From NCBI GenBank assembly GCA_040376995.1, contig JBEIPP010000021.1, forward strand, positions 1-26,885: 26,885 nt of DNA. The letters are read 5' to 3'. Source of the DNA: UBA4416 sp040376995 (GTDB taxonomy: Bacteria > Bacteroidota > Bacteroidia > B-17B0 > Aurantibacillaceae). The translations under genes and the position numbers were made by a program. Each line of letters begins with the position of its first letter. The first letter of the stretch is position 1. Shown here one piece after another: positions 8,145 to 15,769 of this stretch. The notes under the pieces are model-generated. The model was not told the origin of the DNA. It saw only the letters and a program-made list of their open reading frames with translations, and did no database searches.

Positions 8145-8301
8145 AACGTGACTTTTAACCTGTTATTACTTAATTATTGGTTAACAAACGTTAAACAAAA
8201 TAGTTTAAACTGAAAAAACTGACGTTGGTAAGAATTACGAGCCATAACATAAGCTATAATCAAGATTAAAAAGTTTCCTTTAAGAAAAAAAGTTCGAAAA
8301 C

Positions 8302-8335
8302 AAAATAGGAGAATAATTATTTATCCTCCTATTTT
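8302..8335 (-). terminator. Hairpin terminator after the M49 peptidase gene
   Basis: AAAATAGGAG (8302-8311) and CTCCTATTTT (8326-8335) form a perfect 10-base stem with a 14-base loop. On the minus strand the stem is followed by GTTTTC and then a T-rich run, as expected of an intrinsic terminator for the gene ending at 8401. The rest of the 290-base gap between that gene and dxs shows only the GC-rich hairpin at 8372-8387 and the dxs promoter. Confidence 0.65.
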
Positions 8336-8358
8336 ATTTTACTAAGCGGGAGATTGCC

Positions 8359-8390
8359 TATCCTCTCCCTGCCCCCTCCAGAGGGGGATA
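8359..8390. repeat. GC-rich dispersed-type hairpin repeat
   Basis: CCCCCTC (8372-8378) and GAGGGGG (8381-8387) form a perfect 7-base stem with a two-base loop, preceded by pyrimidine-rich TATCCTCTCCCTG. The element stands out in AT-rich surroundings and lies 13 bases from a stop codon. Similar CCCCCTCCAGAGGGGG palindromes are known to me as scattered short repeats in Bacteroidota genomes. Only one copy is in this window. Confidence 0.5.
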
Positions 8391-8400
8391 TAAATTAGTG

Positions 8401-10491
8401 TTAATTAATCGCTGGTAAGAAGCTATAGTTTTTGCTATACTCTAACATTTGTTCTGTAAAGCTTTTTGGATATTCGATTTTTACATCAACTATTTTTCCG
8501 TCTTTCATTACTGGCGTTAACTTAGGTTGAATAAAGCCTTGATATGGAGACATACTTAATTTTGTGTAACGCTCTAATACTTCTTTATGTAAAGCTAAAT
8601 CAACTTTCACTCCGTAGTTTTCAATTAAAGCTTTACCTGCTTTGTAATCGCCTTGAGATTTAATACGTTGTATTTCTTTAAGTAACTCGCCAAATAATAC
8701 ACGTAATTTTAAGTAGTCATTCACTACAAAATACGTTTTACCATTTTCAAATTTCTTTTCGATGACGTTTTCTTTTTGTCCTTTTTCATAAGCCCATTTA
8801 GCAATCATTTGTCTATTACGCATGTGAGCTTCTTCAATATTATCTCCTAATTTTAAACGAGATAATTGAACCATTAAACCTTTCGTAATGTATTGGTCAT
8901 AAGACACTTTAGCATATTCCAAAGATGGCATGACGCCTATGTCTACTAATTTTTGATCCATTAAATAATATAAAGATACCAAATCAGCGCGACCTTCTTC
9001 TAAAGCAGAAGCATAATTTTTTAAAGTTTCGTGTGGTTGTCCAACACCTAGTTCAATTTGTCCGCTTGCGTGACCTATTACCTCATGCATATCAGTGTGT
9101 AATTTATCAGCTAAGCCAGCATAGTTTAAAACATTTTTCTTAATCGCATCATTGTAATAAAATTCGTTTACAACACTTCCACCAGCTGCTTTTTCATAAG
9201 ACTCTACAATGTTTCCTAAGTTTACAGATTTAGAACCATGAATTTCTCTAATCCACTCATTGTTTGGTAAATTAATTCCAATTGGTGTAGATGGAGCAGC
9301 ACCACCACTTTCCATCACGGCATTAATTACTTTAGCAGAAATTCCTTTTACATTTTTCTTTTTATGCTCAGGTAATAACGTTGAATTATCTTCGAACCAT
9401 TGTGCATTAGAACCAATCATGGCAATACGTTTTGATGCTTCAAAATCGCGAACAGAAACAACTGATTCAAATGTCCCTTTTTTTCCTAATGGATCTTCAT
9501 ATACTTCAATAAATCCATTGGTTACATCAATCGCACTTTCTGTGTCTTTTACCCAAGCAATATTGTAATCATCAAAATCTTTTAAAGAACCTGATTCATA
9601 AAACGCTACTAATTTTTCTAAAGCTAATTTTTGTTCAGCATTTTCAGCTACTGTAATTGCTTTCTCTAACCAGTAAACAATTTTTTCGATAGCTTGAGAA
9701 TACATTCCTCCTACTTTCCAAACTTTTTCTACAATCACACCATTCTCTTTTACTAGCTTACTATTTAAGCCAATCATGACTGGTGTTTTGCTAGTTTTAT
9801 CAATTTGTTTTTCGTAAAAAGCAATGGCTTCTTTTTGATTCACACCTTCATAAAAATTAACAGCAGAACTAGTAATTAAATCTTTATTAGCATCTAAACT
9901 TACTTTCTTAGGAGCAATTTTTGGATCGTAAATAATTGGTAATAAACGAGCAGTGAAATCTTTTACAGACTCTCCAGTATTTAATGGTAATTTAGTTGCA
10001 TCTGCATTTGAGATAAATTGAGCAAACACATCTTGAGAACATTCAGGGAAAAACTTCTCACTTCCATAGTGATGATGAATACCACGACTAAACCACACAC
10101 GTTTAGCATACACCATAAACTTTTTATAATCTTCGTTATTTACATCACCTTTATAAGACTCTGCAATAGCGTCAATCGTTTTACGAATAGTTAAGTTGAA
10201 CTTATAGTTTTGGTCCCACGTGATATCTCTACCACATAAAGCTGCTTCTGATAAATAATACAATAATTCTTTTTGTTGAAGAGACAATTGATCAAATCCT
10301 GGAACTTCGTAACGTAAAATTCTTAAGTCAGAAAACTGTTCACTCACATACTCAAAAGCCTCAACTGAATCTTTCATAATTGTGTCGTTTTTTATAACTA
10401 CTTCTTGCGAAGTAATATCTGATTGATTTGATTTACATGCGCTTAATATCAAGGCTGCCGAAATTGGAACAATAAACAATTTAGTGGTCAT
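8401..10491 (-). CDS. M49-family (dipeptidyl peptidase III-like) zinc peptidase, lipoprotein
   Basis: This 696-residue protein begins with a type II signal peptide ending ALILSAC (Cys19), so it is probably lipid-anchored in the envelope. The zinc site is HEVIGH at about residues 468-473, the HExxGH motif special to family M49, with EEGRAD at about 497-502 supplying the third ligand. M49 enzymes release dipeptides from the N-terminus of oligopeptides. The family in Bacteroidota has often been mislabelled dihydrofolate reductase; nothing here resembles DHFR. ATG at 10489-10491 is the start, with a good promoter match 20 bases upstream. It is separately transcribed from dxs, with a terminator-like hairpin after it. 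Activity on real substrates is inferred from the family. Confidence 0.88.
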   Translation of the reverse strand: MTTKLFIVPISAALILSACKSNQSDITSQEVVIKNDTIMKDSVEAFEYVSEQFSDLRILRYEVPGFDQLSLQQKELLYYLSEAALCGRDITWDQNYKFNLTIRKTIDAIAESYKGDVNNEDYKKFMVYAKRVWFSRGIHHHYGSEKFFPECSQDVFAQFISNADATKLPLNTGESVKDFTARLLPIIYDPKIAPKKVSLDANKDLITSSAVNFYEGVNQKEAIAFYEKQIDKTSKTPVMIGLNSKLVKENGVIVEKVWKVGGMYSQAIEKIVYWLEKAITVAENAEQKLALEKLVAFYESGSLKDFDDYNIAWVKDTESAIDVTNGFIEVYEDPLGKKGTFESVVSVRDFEASKRIAMIGSNAQWFEDNSTLLPEHKKKNVKGISAKVINAVMESGGAAPSTPIGINLPNNEWIREIHGSKSVNLGNIVESYEKAAGGSVVNEFYYNDAIKKNVLNYAGLADKLHTDMHEVIGHASGQIELGVGQPHETLKNYASALEEGRADLVSLYYLMDQKLVDIGVMPSLEYAKVSYDQYITKGLMVQLSRLKLGDNIEEAHMRNRQMIAKWAYEKGQKENVIEKKFENGKTYFVVNDYLKLRVLFGELLKEIQRIKSQGDYKAGKALIENYGVKVDLALHKEVLERYTKLSMSPYQGFIQPKLTPVMKDGKIVDVKIEYPKSFTEQMLEYSKNYSFLPAIN

Positions 10492-10511
10492 TTGTATTAA
10501 TTTTTTAAGTA

Positions 10512-10543
10512 CAAGAATAAGGTTTTAATAAGGGATTTGCAAA
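10512..10543 (-). promoter_or_regulatory. Probable promoter of the M49 peptidase gene
   Basis: On the minus strand TTTG (10540-10543) is followed after 20 bases by TATTCTTG (10512-10519), seven of eight positions fitting TAnnTTTG with fixed positions mostly kept. The predicted leader is about 15 bases. Confidence 0.5.
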
Positions 10544-10574
10544 CCATTTTGAATGCTTTTTATATATTTACTCT

Positions 10575-11507
10575 ATGAAAAAAATATTGATTACAGGTTC
10601 TAATGGCTTATTAGGACAAAAATTAGTTTATAAACTAAAAAATAAAGCTAACACATTATGCATTGCGACGGCTCGTGGCGAAAATAGATTAGTCAATAAA
10701 TCTGGGTACGAATATGCAGAATTAGATATTACCAGTTATGATAATGTAGCTCAAGTGTTCGCTCAATTTATGCCTGATGTTATTATTAATACGGCAGCCA
10801 TGACTAATGTGGATGCTTGTGAAACTGATAGAGATGGTGCGTATCTTTTAAATACAATATCAGTTAAAAATCAAGTTGAAGTTTTAGAAAAATTACAAAA
10901 AGAAAATCCGAACTATAAACCTCATTTTATTCATCTCTCAACTGATTTTATTTTTGATGGCACTCATGGACCATTAGATGAAAATGAGAAGCCAAATCCA
11001 TTAAGTTATTATGCTGAAACAAAATTAGAAGCCGAAAAAATTGTTCAAGCCTCTTTATTACATTGGGCAATAGCTCGTACCGTTTTAGTTTATGGTATTG
11101 TAGATAATATGAGCCGTAGTAATATTGTATTATGGGTAAAACAAAATTTAGAACTAGGCAAATCAATTAATGTAGTTGACGATCAATACAGAACACCTAC
11201 TCTAGCTGAAGATTTAGCAGATGGATGTATTTTAATCGCTGATAAAAAAGCAAGTGGTATTTACAATATTTCGGGCAAAGACTTTTTAAATATTTTAGAA
11301 GTAGCTCACTTAGTTGCTGATTATTATAAATTAGATAAATCATTAATAAAACCTTCGAAATCAGCTGATATCAAACAACCTGCTAAACGACCTCCAATTA
11401 CTGGTTTTATTATTGATAAAGCTAAGCGTGATTTAGGTTACAATCCTCATAGCTTTTTAGAAGGAATTAAATTTTTAGAAGAACAAATAAAATCAATGGG
11501 AATTTAA
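10575..11507 (+). CDS. RmlD-like NAD(P)-dependent sugar-nucleotide reductase (SDR family)
   Basis: This 310-residue extended short-chain dehydrogenase has the Rossmann motif GSNGLLGQ at residues 8-15, NTAAMTNVDACE near 75-86 and the catalytic YxxxK as YYAETK near 145-150. STDFIFDG before the Tyr/Lys pair is typical of RmlD, which reduces dTDP-4-dehydro-L-rhamnose to dTDP-L-rhamnose. The specific sugar cannot be told from sequence alone. The gene stands alone on the plus strand, divergent from the M49 peptidase gene, and is followed by a hairpin. Rhamnose precursors would suit the polysaccharide operon at the right of the window, but it lies 10 kb away and no rmlA/B/C gene is beside it. ATG at 10575 is followed directly by the first beta strand. 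Confidence 0.85.
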   Translation: MKKILITGSNGLLGQKLVYKLKNKANTLCIATARGENRLVNKSGYEYAELDITSYDNVAQVFAQFMPDVIINTAAMTNVDACETDRDGAYLLNTISVKNQVEVLEKLQKENPNYKPHFIHLSTDFIFDGTHGPLDENEKPNPLSYYAETKLEAEKIVQASLLHWAIARTVLVYGIVDNMSRSNIVLWVKQNLELGKSINVVDDQYRTPTLAEDLADGCILIADKKASGIYNISGKDFLNILEVAHLVADYYKLDKSLIKPSKSADIKQPAKRPPITGFIIDKAKRDLGYNPHSFLEGIKFLEEQIKSMGI

Positions 11508-11522
11508 CTTAACTCTGCCTTC

Positions 11523-11561
11523 GAGAGCCTCAGGCATCGTGTCTCGGTAATTGAGGTTCTC
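11523..11561. terminator. Hairpin between convergent genes, dispersed-repeat type
   Basis: GAGAGCCTCA (11523-11532) pairs with TGAGGTTCTC (11552-11561) over ten bases with one G-T pair; the loop is 19 bases and itself contains TCG/CG pairs. It fills the 58-base gap between the convergent reductase and LRR genes and could end transcription from both sides. The sequence style (TTCGAGAGCCTCAGG) is like short scattered repeats of Bacteroidota. Confidence 0.55.
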
Positions 11562-11565
11562 AAAA

Positions 11566-12174
11566 CTACCATTTACACTTACAACTAGGCGACATATACA
11601 CTTTTGCTCTAGGTAGCATATTAATAATATTTGCTTGTACCTCATCATTTATTAAAATATTACGTAAGTCTAAAATCTTTAAAGATTTCAATCCAGATAA
11701 GGAAGAAGGGTACTCATCTAAATTATTACTCCATAAATCCAGAATCTCTAATTTCTCAAGATTACCAATTTGTGGTGGTAAAATCTCTAAATCGTTTTGA
11801 TTAAAATTTAAATATAGTAAATTACTTAGTTTACCTATTTCTTTTGGCAAACGTTTTAGTCCTGTTTTACTACAAGCAAAATATTGTAAATTACTGAGTA
11901 AATAAATACTATCTGGTAATTCAGAAATAGAGTTTTTACTAATATCTAAATATTGTAAATTTTTGAATTGTAATATTTCTTTTGGGAAAGATTTTAAATG
12001 TTGTTTACGGAGAACTAATTTAATAACTGCATCTGGATTTTTCATTGCTTCTTGTATAGAAGAATAACCTTGCATGGTATCTAAAGCCAAAGAATCTAGC
12101 AACTGAGCCTCAGATATCTTAAATGAGAAAGATAAAGCAAAAATAAAAACTATTTTAAAAAAAGACTTAAACAT
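11566..12174 (-). CDS. Secreted leucine-rich-repeat protein
   Basis: From ATG at 12174 the product has about 202 residues. It begins with a signal peptide (MFKSFFKIVFIFALSFSF to SEAQ) and then carries roughly five leucine-rich repeats of the LxxLxLxxNxLxxLPxxI type, for example LQYLDISKNSISELPDSIYL and LEILDLWSNNLDEYPSSL, ending in a Cys-Lys-Cys tail. Such proteins usually bind other proteins; no enzyme motif is seen. An upstream ATG at 12195 would add MIKLLVV and weaken the signal peptide, so the later start is preferred. The start overlaps the last codons of ribF by eight bases, which suggests translational coupling in one operon. Function is unknown. Confidence 0.8.
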   Translation of the reverse strand: MFKSFFKIVFIFALSFSFKISEAQLLDSLALDTMQGYSSIQEAMKNPDAVIKLVLRKQHLKSFPKEILQFKNLQYLDISKNSISELPDSIYLLSNLQYFACSKTGLKRLPKEIGKLSNLLYLNFNQNDLEILPPQIGNLEKLEILDLWSNNLDEYPSSLSGLKSLKILDLRNILINDEVQANIINMLPRAKVYMSPSCKCKW

Positions 12175-13090
12175 TACTACAAGCAATTTTATCATTTGCT
12201 AAACCTTGCTTTAGCTCATCTAAGTTAGCAAATTTTTTTTCATTTCGTATACGCTTCACAAATTCAACCTTTATACTTTCTTCATAAATATCTTTATCAA
12301 AATCAAAAATATTAACTTCGGTTTTAATAGTGTTATCAGTATCCGTAGTGGGATTTATTCCAATGTTTAACATGCCTTTGTATGATTGTTTTCCAATCAA
12401 AACATTAACGGCATAAACACCTATTTTAGGTATTAATTTATCTTCATTACCTATTAAAATATTAGCAGTTGGATATCCAATGGTTCTTCCTAATTGTTTA
12501 CCCCTAACAACTTTTCCTGTAATAAAAAAAGAATAGCCCAAGAAATCATTTGCTGTTTGGATATCTCCTTCTTCAATCGCTTTTCTAATACGAGTACTAC
12601 TCACATTTAATTGGTTAATTTCTTGAGCAGGAATTTCTTCAACATTAAAATGATAGGTTGAAGCAAATCGCTTTAATGTATCAATATTTCCTTCTCTATT
12701 ACTTCCAAAACGATGATCATATCCTATAACTAATGTTTTTGTCTTTAATCCTTTTGCAATGACTTCAGAGATATAATCATTAGCCTGGATTTGAGAAAAT
12801 TCTTTTGTAAAGGGAAATACCAAAACATGATCAACTCCAAACTGTTTTAAAATTTCACATTTTTCAGAGGTAGATGTAATTAGCTTTAAATCTTTCTGCT
12901 CAGGAAATAATACTTTACGAGGATGGGGATCAAAAGTAAATACAACAATTTCGCCACCTTGCTTGTTTTTTAACTCAACTAATCGTTTAATAATTTTTTG
13001 ATGTCCTAGATGAACTCCATCAAAAGTTCCAATAGTAACAATAGAATTTGTTAAGCCAGATAATTCGGATATTTGATGATAGACGTGCAC
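12167..13090 (-). CDS. ribF: Bifunctional riboflavin kinase / FAD synthetase
   Basis: The protein phosphorylates riboflavin to FMN and adenylates FMN to FAD. The N-terminal nucleotidyltransferase domain shows GTFDGVHLGHQKII (about residues 22-35) with the HxGH motif, FDPHP near 54 and the SSTRIR motif near 165. The C-terminal flavokinase domain shows GKVVRGKQLGRTIGYPTANI (about 190-210) and NIGINPTTD. At 307 residues it has the usual length. The start is GTG at 13090 (HVYHQI follows); no in-frame ATG is near. It follows the MORN/vWA gene by 27 bases and overlaps the LRR gene, so it is the middle gene of a probable operon. Confidence 0.95.
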   Translation of the reverse strand: MHVYHQISELSGLTNSIVTIGTFDGVHLGHQKIIKRLVELKNKQGGEIVVFTFDPHPRKVLFPEQKDLKLITSTSEKCEILKQFGVDHVLVFPFTKEFSQIQANDYISEVIAKGLKTKTLVIGYDHRFGSNREGNIDTLKRFASTYHFNVEEIPAQEINQLNVSSTRIRKAIEEGDIQTANDFLGYSFFITGKVVRGKQLGRTIGYPTANILIGNEDKLIPKIGVYAVNVLIGKQSYKGMLNIGINPTTDTDNTIKTEVNIFDFDKDIYEESIKVEFVKRIRNEKKFANLDELKQGLANDKIACSNV

Positions 13091-13117
13091 AAAAAATAGA
13101 GCGTAAAGATATAAGAT

Positions 13118-14275
13118 TTAAAACACTTTAACGTTTCCGTTTTTAATAATATAATCTACTCCGTTTATATTAAATTTTTTGCCTGTGCTTTGCTTCATTA
13201 AATCTGTAATATCTTGTTCAATAGTATGTACTGACCCCTTTGTTTTATAGGCAATATTTAAATAGTCTTCGTTAATTTCCATACCTTCATAAACACCGCA
13301 CAAAATCACGCGAACGGGAACTTTAATTCGAGCTAGCATTTTAATATCTCTTACTTTTGCCCAATTATCGGCTATTAAAATAATATCTTCTGCCTTACCG
13401 CTTTTATTAAGTCCATAAATAATCGCTTCAATTGGGTTTTCTGGAGCATCTCCACCCTGTCCTTTTTTAACGGTTAATTCCATAGTGGAAATTAGCTCAT
13501 CTACATTTTTTGCTTTACAATAATATAAGCCACCTGTAGCGCCAATCTTTTTATCCTCATCTCTTTTCTTATCTCCATCATTAAAAAACACAAAATTCTG
13601 ACTCGTGGTATCTCTTATAAAATGTAGCTTTAACCAAGTACTTGTTTGTTGTGCATAGGAATACATACTACCAGTTAAATCAGCAACAATCAACTTATTT
13701 TTCCATTGTTTATTGCGTTTAAGAACATTATATACAACATTACTAGCGGTATCTGTTACGTTGGGATTAAAATTAGTTTCATTATCGGTACTTCTACTTT
13801 CAAATGAAAAATTACCATTCTTATCATATATTCTATAATAACCGTCTAAATTTCCTTTCTTAAAATTCCCTTCTGCTTTTATTCGTCCGTTGGGATAATA
13901 AGCCAGTTCTAATCCATCTTTTAAACCATTTTTAAAATTTTCGTAAAAGTCTTTTTTACACTTTTTTGAATAATAAATAGAAGGTCCGTCTAGCAATCCA
14001 TCCTTATAATAAGCTTCTAATTCCACACAATCTGGTTCGTCAAACCAAACAATCTCTAAACCTTGTTTTTTATTATTTTTATAAGAAACTTCACTTTTTA
14101 AATCACCGTTCCCCCAAAATTCCTTCCAAATACCTTGCTTTAAACTATCCTTATCTATCACATTAATAGTATCATTTGAATATACCTTATAACTAATAAA
14201 GGATTGAGCTTTTGAGTTTAACCCAAAACACAATAAATAAATAAATAAGATATATACTAAAAGTTGACTTTTCAC
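13118..14275 (-). CDS. Secreted MORN-repeat protein with a vWA-like C-terminal domain
   Basis: This 385-residue protein starts with a signal peptide ending near NSKAQS. Residues about 35-160 hold MORN-type repeats (GIWKEFWGNGDLKSEVSYKN, GLELAYYPNGRIKAEGNFKK, DGYYRIYDKNGNF). Residues about 190-370 look like a von Willebrand A fold: ADLTGSM, a variant of the metal-site DxSxS, then GQGGDAPENPIEAIIYGL and IILIADNW. The pairing suggests an envelope protein that binds partners; no catalytic role is seen. The start is GTG at 14275, followed by lysine and the hydrophobic stretch; no ATG fits. It leads the probable operon with ribF and is divergent from pheS over a 42-base gap. Confidence 0.75.
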   Translation of the reverse strand: MKSQLLVYILFIYLLCFGLNSKAQSFISYKVYSNDTINVIDKDSLKQGIWKEFWGNGDLKSEVSYKNNKKQGLEIVWFDEPDCVELEAYYKDGLLDGPSIYYSKKCKKDFYENFKNGLKDGLELAYYPNGRIKAEGNFKKGNLDGYYRIYDKNGNFSFESRSTDNETNFNPNVTDTASNVVYNVLKRNKQWKNKLIVADLTGSMYSYAQQTSTWLKLHFIRDTTSQNFVFFNDGDKKRDEDKKIGATGGLYYCKAKNVDELISTMELTVKKGQGGDAPENPIEAIIYGLNKSGKAEDIILIADNWAKVRDIKMLARIKVPVRVILCGVYEGMEINEDYLNIAYKTKGSVHTIEQDITDLMKQSTGKKFNINGVDYIIKNGNVKVF

Positions 14276-14289
14276 TACCTAAAATTGCT

Positions 14290-14297
14290 TAAATTTG
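14290..14297 (+). promoter_or_regulatory. Possible -7 box for pheS
   Basis: TAAATTTG is a full match to TAnnTTTG, 20 bases before the pheS ATG. A TTG lies at 14264-14266, 23 bases upstream, at the far end of the usual spacing. A mirror box for the opposite gene lies at 14308-14315. Confidence 0.45.
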
Positions 14298-14307
14298 CGC
14301 TAATTAT

Positions 14308-14315
14308 CAAATTTA
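14308..14315 (-). promoter_or_regulatory. Possible -7 box for the MORN/vWA-ribF operon
   Basis: The minus strand reads TAAATTTG, a full match to TAnnTTTG, ending 32 bases before the GTG start at 14275. No clear TTG is seen at the -33 distance. It overlaps the region that the pheS promoter would use. Confidence 0.4.
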
Positions 14316-14317
14316 TT

Positions 14318-15343
14318 ATGTTAGAAAGAATAAACAGTTTATTACTTGAGGTTGAGCAATTTGCAGCTCAAAGCAAAGAGCATGTTGAAGAATATAGGAT
14401 TAAATGGTTAAGTAAAAAAGGAGAAATCACTTCTTTATTTGATGATTTTAAAACTGTTGCACCTGAAATTAAACGTGAAGTTGGACAAAAATTAAATGCA
14501 CTGAAAACAAAAGCTCAAGATAAAATTAATGAGCTAAAAGAAAAACATGATGCTTCGACAAGCTCAGCCTCCAATGAAAATATTGATTTAACCTTACCTG
14601 CTGATCCAACTATTCAAGTGGGGTCTCGTCATCCTTTATCATTAGTAAAAAACCAAATTATTGATGTATTTGCTCGCATTGGCTTTACGGTAAGTGATGG
14701 TAGAGAAATTGAAGATGATTGGCATAATTTTACGGCTTTGAACACGCCTGAAAATCATCCGGCACGTGATATGCAGGATACATTTTATGTAGAGTTAAAT
14801 CCTGAAATGGTTTTACGTACACAAACATCATCAGTACAAGTACATATTATGGAGAATCAAAAACCTCCTATACGTACAATTTCGCCAGGTCGTGTGTATC
14901 GTAATGAGGCTATTAGCGCTCGTGCTCACTGTCAGTTTCATCAAATTGAAGGTTTATATATTGATGAAAATGTATCGTTTGCTGATTTAAAACAAACCTT
15001 AAATTTCTTTGCTAAAGAATTATTTGGCACGGAGACTAAAATCAGAATGCGCCCAAGTTATTTCCCATTTACAGAACCAAGCGCAGAAGTTGATATTAGC
15101 TGCACCATTTGTAAAGGTGAAGGTTGTAATGTTTGTAAACATACTGGTTGGGTTGAAATTTTAGGATGCGGCATGGTTGACCCTCAAGTATTAGAAAACT
15201 GTGGTATTGATAGTAAAAAATATAGCGGTTTTGCATTTGGAATGGGCATTGAACGTATTACAATGTTAAAATACCGTGTGAAAGATTTACGTTTGTTTTT
15301 TGAAAATGATGTTAGATTTTTAAAACAATTTGCTGGAGAATAA
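14318..15343 (+). CDS. pheS: Phenylalanyl-tRNA synthetase alpha subunit
   Basis: The subunit carries the class II catalytic core that charges tRNA-Phe, working as a heterotetramer with PheT. From ATG at 14318 the product has 341 residues, the normal length. An N-terminal coiled coil (to about residue 78) is followed by the catalytic domain: motif 2 YRNEAISARAHCQFHQIEG, PSYFPFTEPSAEVD, and motif 3 FAFGMGIERITMLKY. A four-cysteine insert, CTICKGEGCNVCKHTGW, is seen near residues 263-279. The frame is open to ATG 14264, but that would overlap the divergent gene and add hydrophobic residues foreign to PheS. The linker after the coiled coil (DASTSSASNE) is encoded by a sequence like a dispersed repeat. 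A TPR gene follows after three bases; pheT is not adjacent. Confidence 0.97.
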   Translation: MLERINSLLLEVEQFAAQSKEHVEEYRIKWLSKKGEITSLFDDFKTVAPEIKREVGQKLNALKTKAQDKINELKEKHDASTSSASNENIDLTLPADPTIQVGSRHPLSLVKNQIIDVFARIGFTVSDGREIEDDWHNFTALNTPENHPARDMQDTFYVELNPEMVLRTQTSSVQVHIMENQKPPIRTISPGRVYRNEAISARAHCQFHQIEGLYIDENVSFADLKQTLNFFAKELFGTETKIRMRPSYFPFTEPSAEVDISCTICKGEGCNVCKHTGWVEILGCGMVDPQVLENCGIDSKKYSGFAFGMGIERITMLKYRVKDLRLFFENDVRFLKQFAGE

Positions 15344-15346
15344 TTC

Positions 15347-15667
15347 ATGAACGAACTTTCAAGAAAAGTGCAAATTTTAAACATGTTAGCGAGCGAACCT
15401 CATGATGTGTTTTTAAATTATGCCTTAGCGATGGAATTTGTATCTGCAACCGAATTAAAAGAAGCTGACGAACAACTCAAAAAAGTTTTATCTATTAAGC
15501 CAGATTATTTGCCTTGCTTTTATCAGCTAGGTCAGTTAAATGAAAAATTAGGGAATAACGATACAGCTTTAAGCTACTACAAACAAGGCGTTGAATTGGC
15601 AAAATTGCAAAACAACCATAAAGCTTTAGGCGAACTAAATGAAGCTATTTGGATGCTGGAGGATTAA
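15347..15667 (+). CDS. Small TPR protein
   Basis: This 106-residue protein consists mostly of two tetratricopeptide repeats; the clearest is KPDYLPCFYQLGQLNEKLGN followed by DTALSYYKQGVELAK. It has no signal peptide or membrane segment, so it should be cytoplasmic and bind a partner protein. ATG at 15347 lies three bases after the pheS stop, so it is very probably cotranscribed and translationally coupled with pheS. Small TPR proteins of this kind are common beside pheS in related genomes as far as I recall, but their task is unknown. Confidence 0.8.
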   Translation: MNELSRKVQILNMLASEPHDVFLNYALAMEFVSATELKEADEQLKKVLSIKPDYLPCFYQLGQLNEKLGNNDTALSYYKQGVELAKLQNNHKALGELNEAIWMLED

Positions 15668-15715
15668 AATTAATTCAGGTTAGTATTTTCTCTATTGAGA
15701 TTCAGCACATCCCAC

Positions 15716-15745
15716 TTGATTTCAAAAAATTAAATTGTATTTTTA
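15716..15745 (+). promoter_or_regulatory. Possible promoter of the Wzi-like gene
   Basis: TTG (15716-15718), 19 bases, then TATTTTTA (15738-15745), which differs from TAnnTTTG only at the last base. Transcription would start near 15750, about 20 bases before the ATG. Confidence 0.4.
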
Positions 15746-15769
15746 GAGAAATAATTTTTTGTTTCTCTA
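15744..15769. repeat. Inverted repeat abutting the Wzi-like start codon
   Basis: TAGAGAAA (15744-15751) and TTTCTCTA (15762-15769) are perfect inverted copies around a 10-base AT-rich spacer; the right arm touches the ATG at 15770. It overlaps the predicted -7 box, so it could be an operator, or an RNA hairpin over the start when transcription reads through from pheS. There is no T-run after it, so a simple terminator is less likely. Confidence 0.5.

Noticed and set aside
9260..9568. Plus-strand frame of 102 codons
   Set aside because: It lies wholly within the M49 peptidase gene on the other strand and shows no recognisable domain.
10948..11166. Minus-strand frame of 72 codons
   Set aside because: Antisense to the RmlD-like reductase, with no start signal or motif.
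14264..14317. Earlier pheS start at 14264
   Set aside because: It would overlap the opposite gene and the predicted -7 boxes and add hydrophobic residues absent from PheS proteins.
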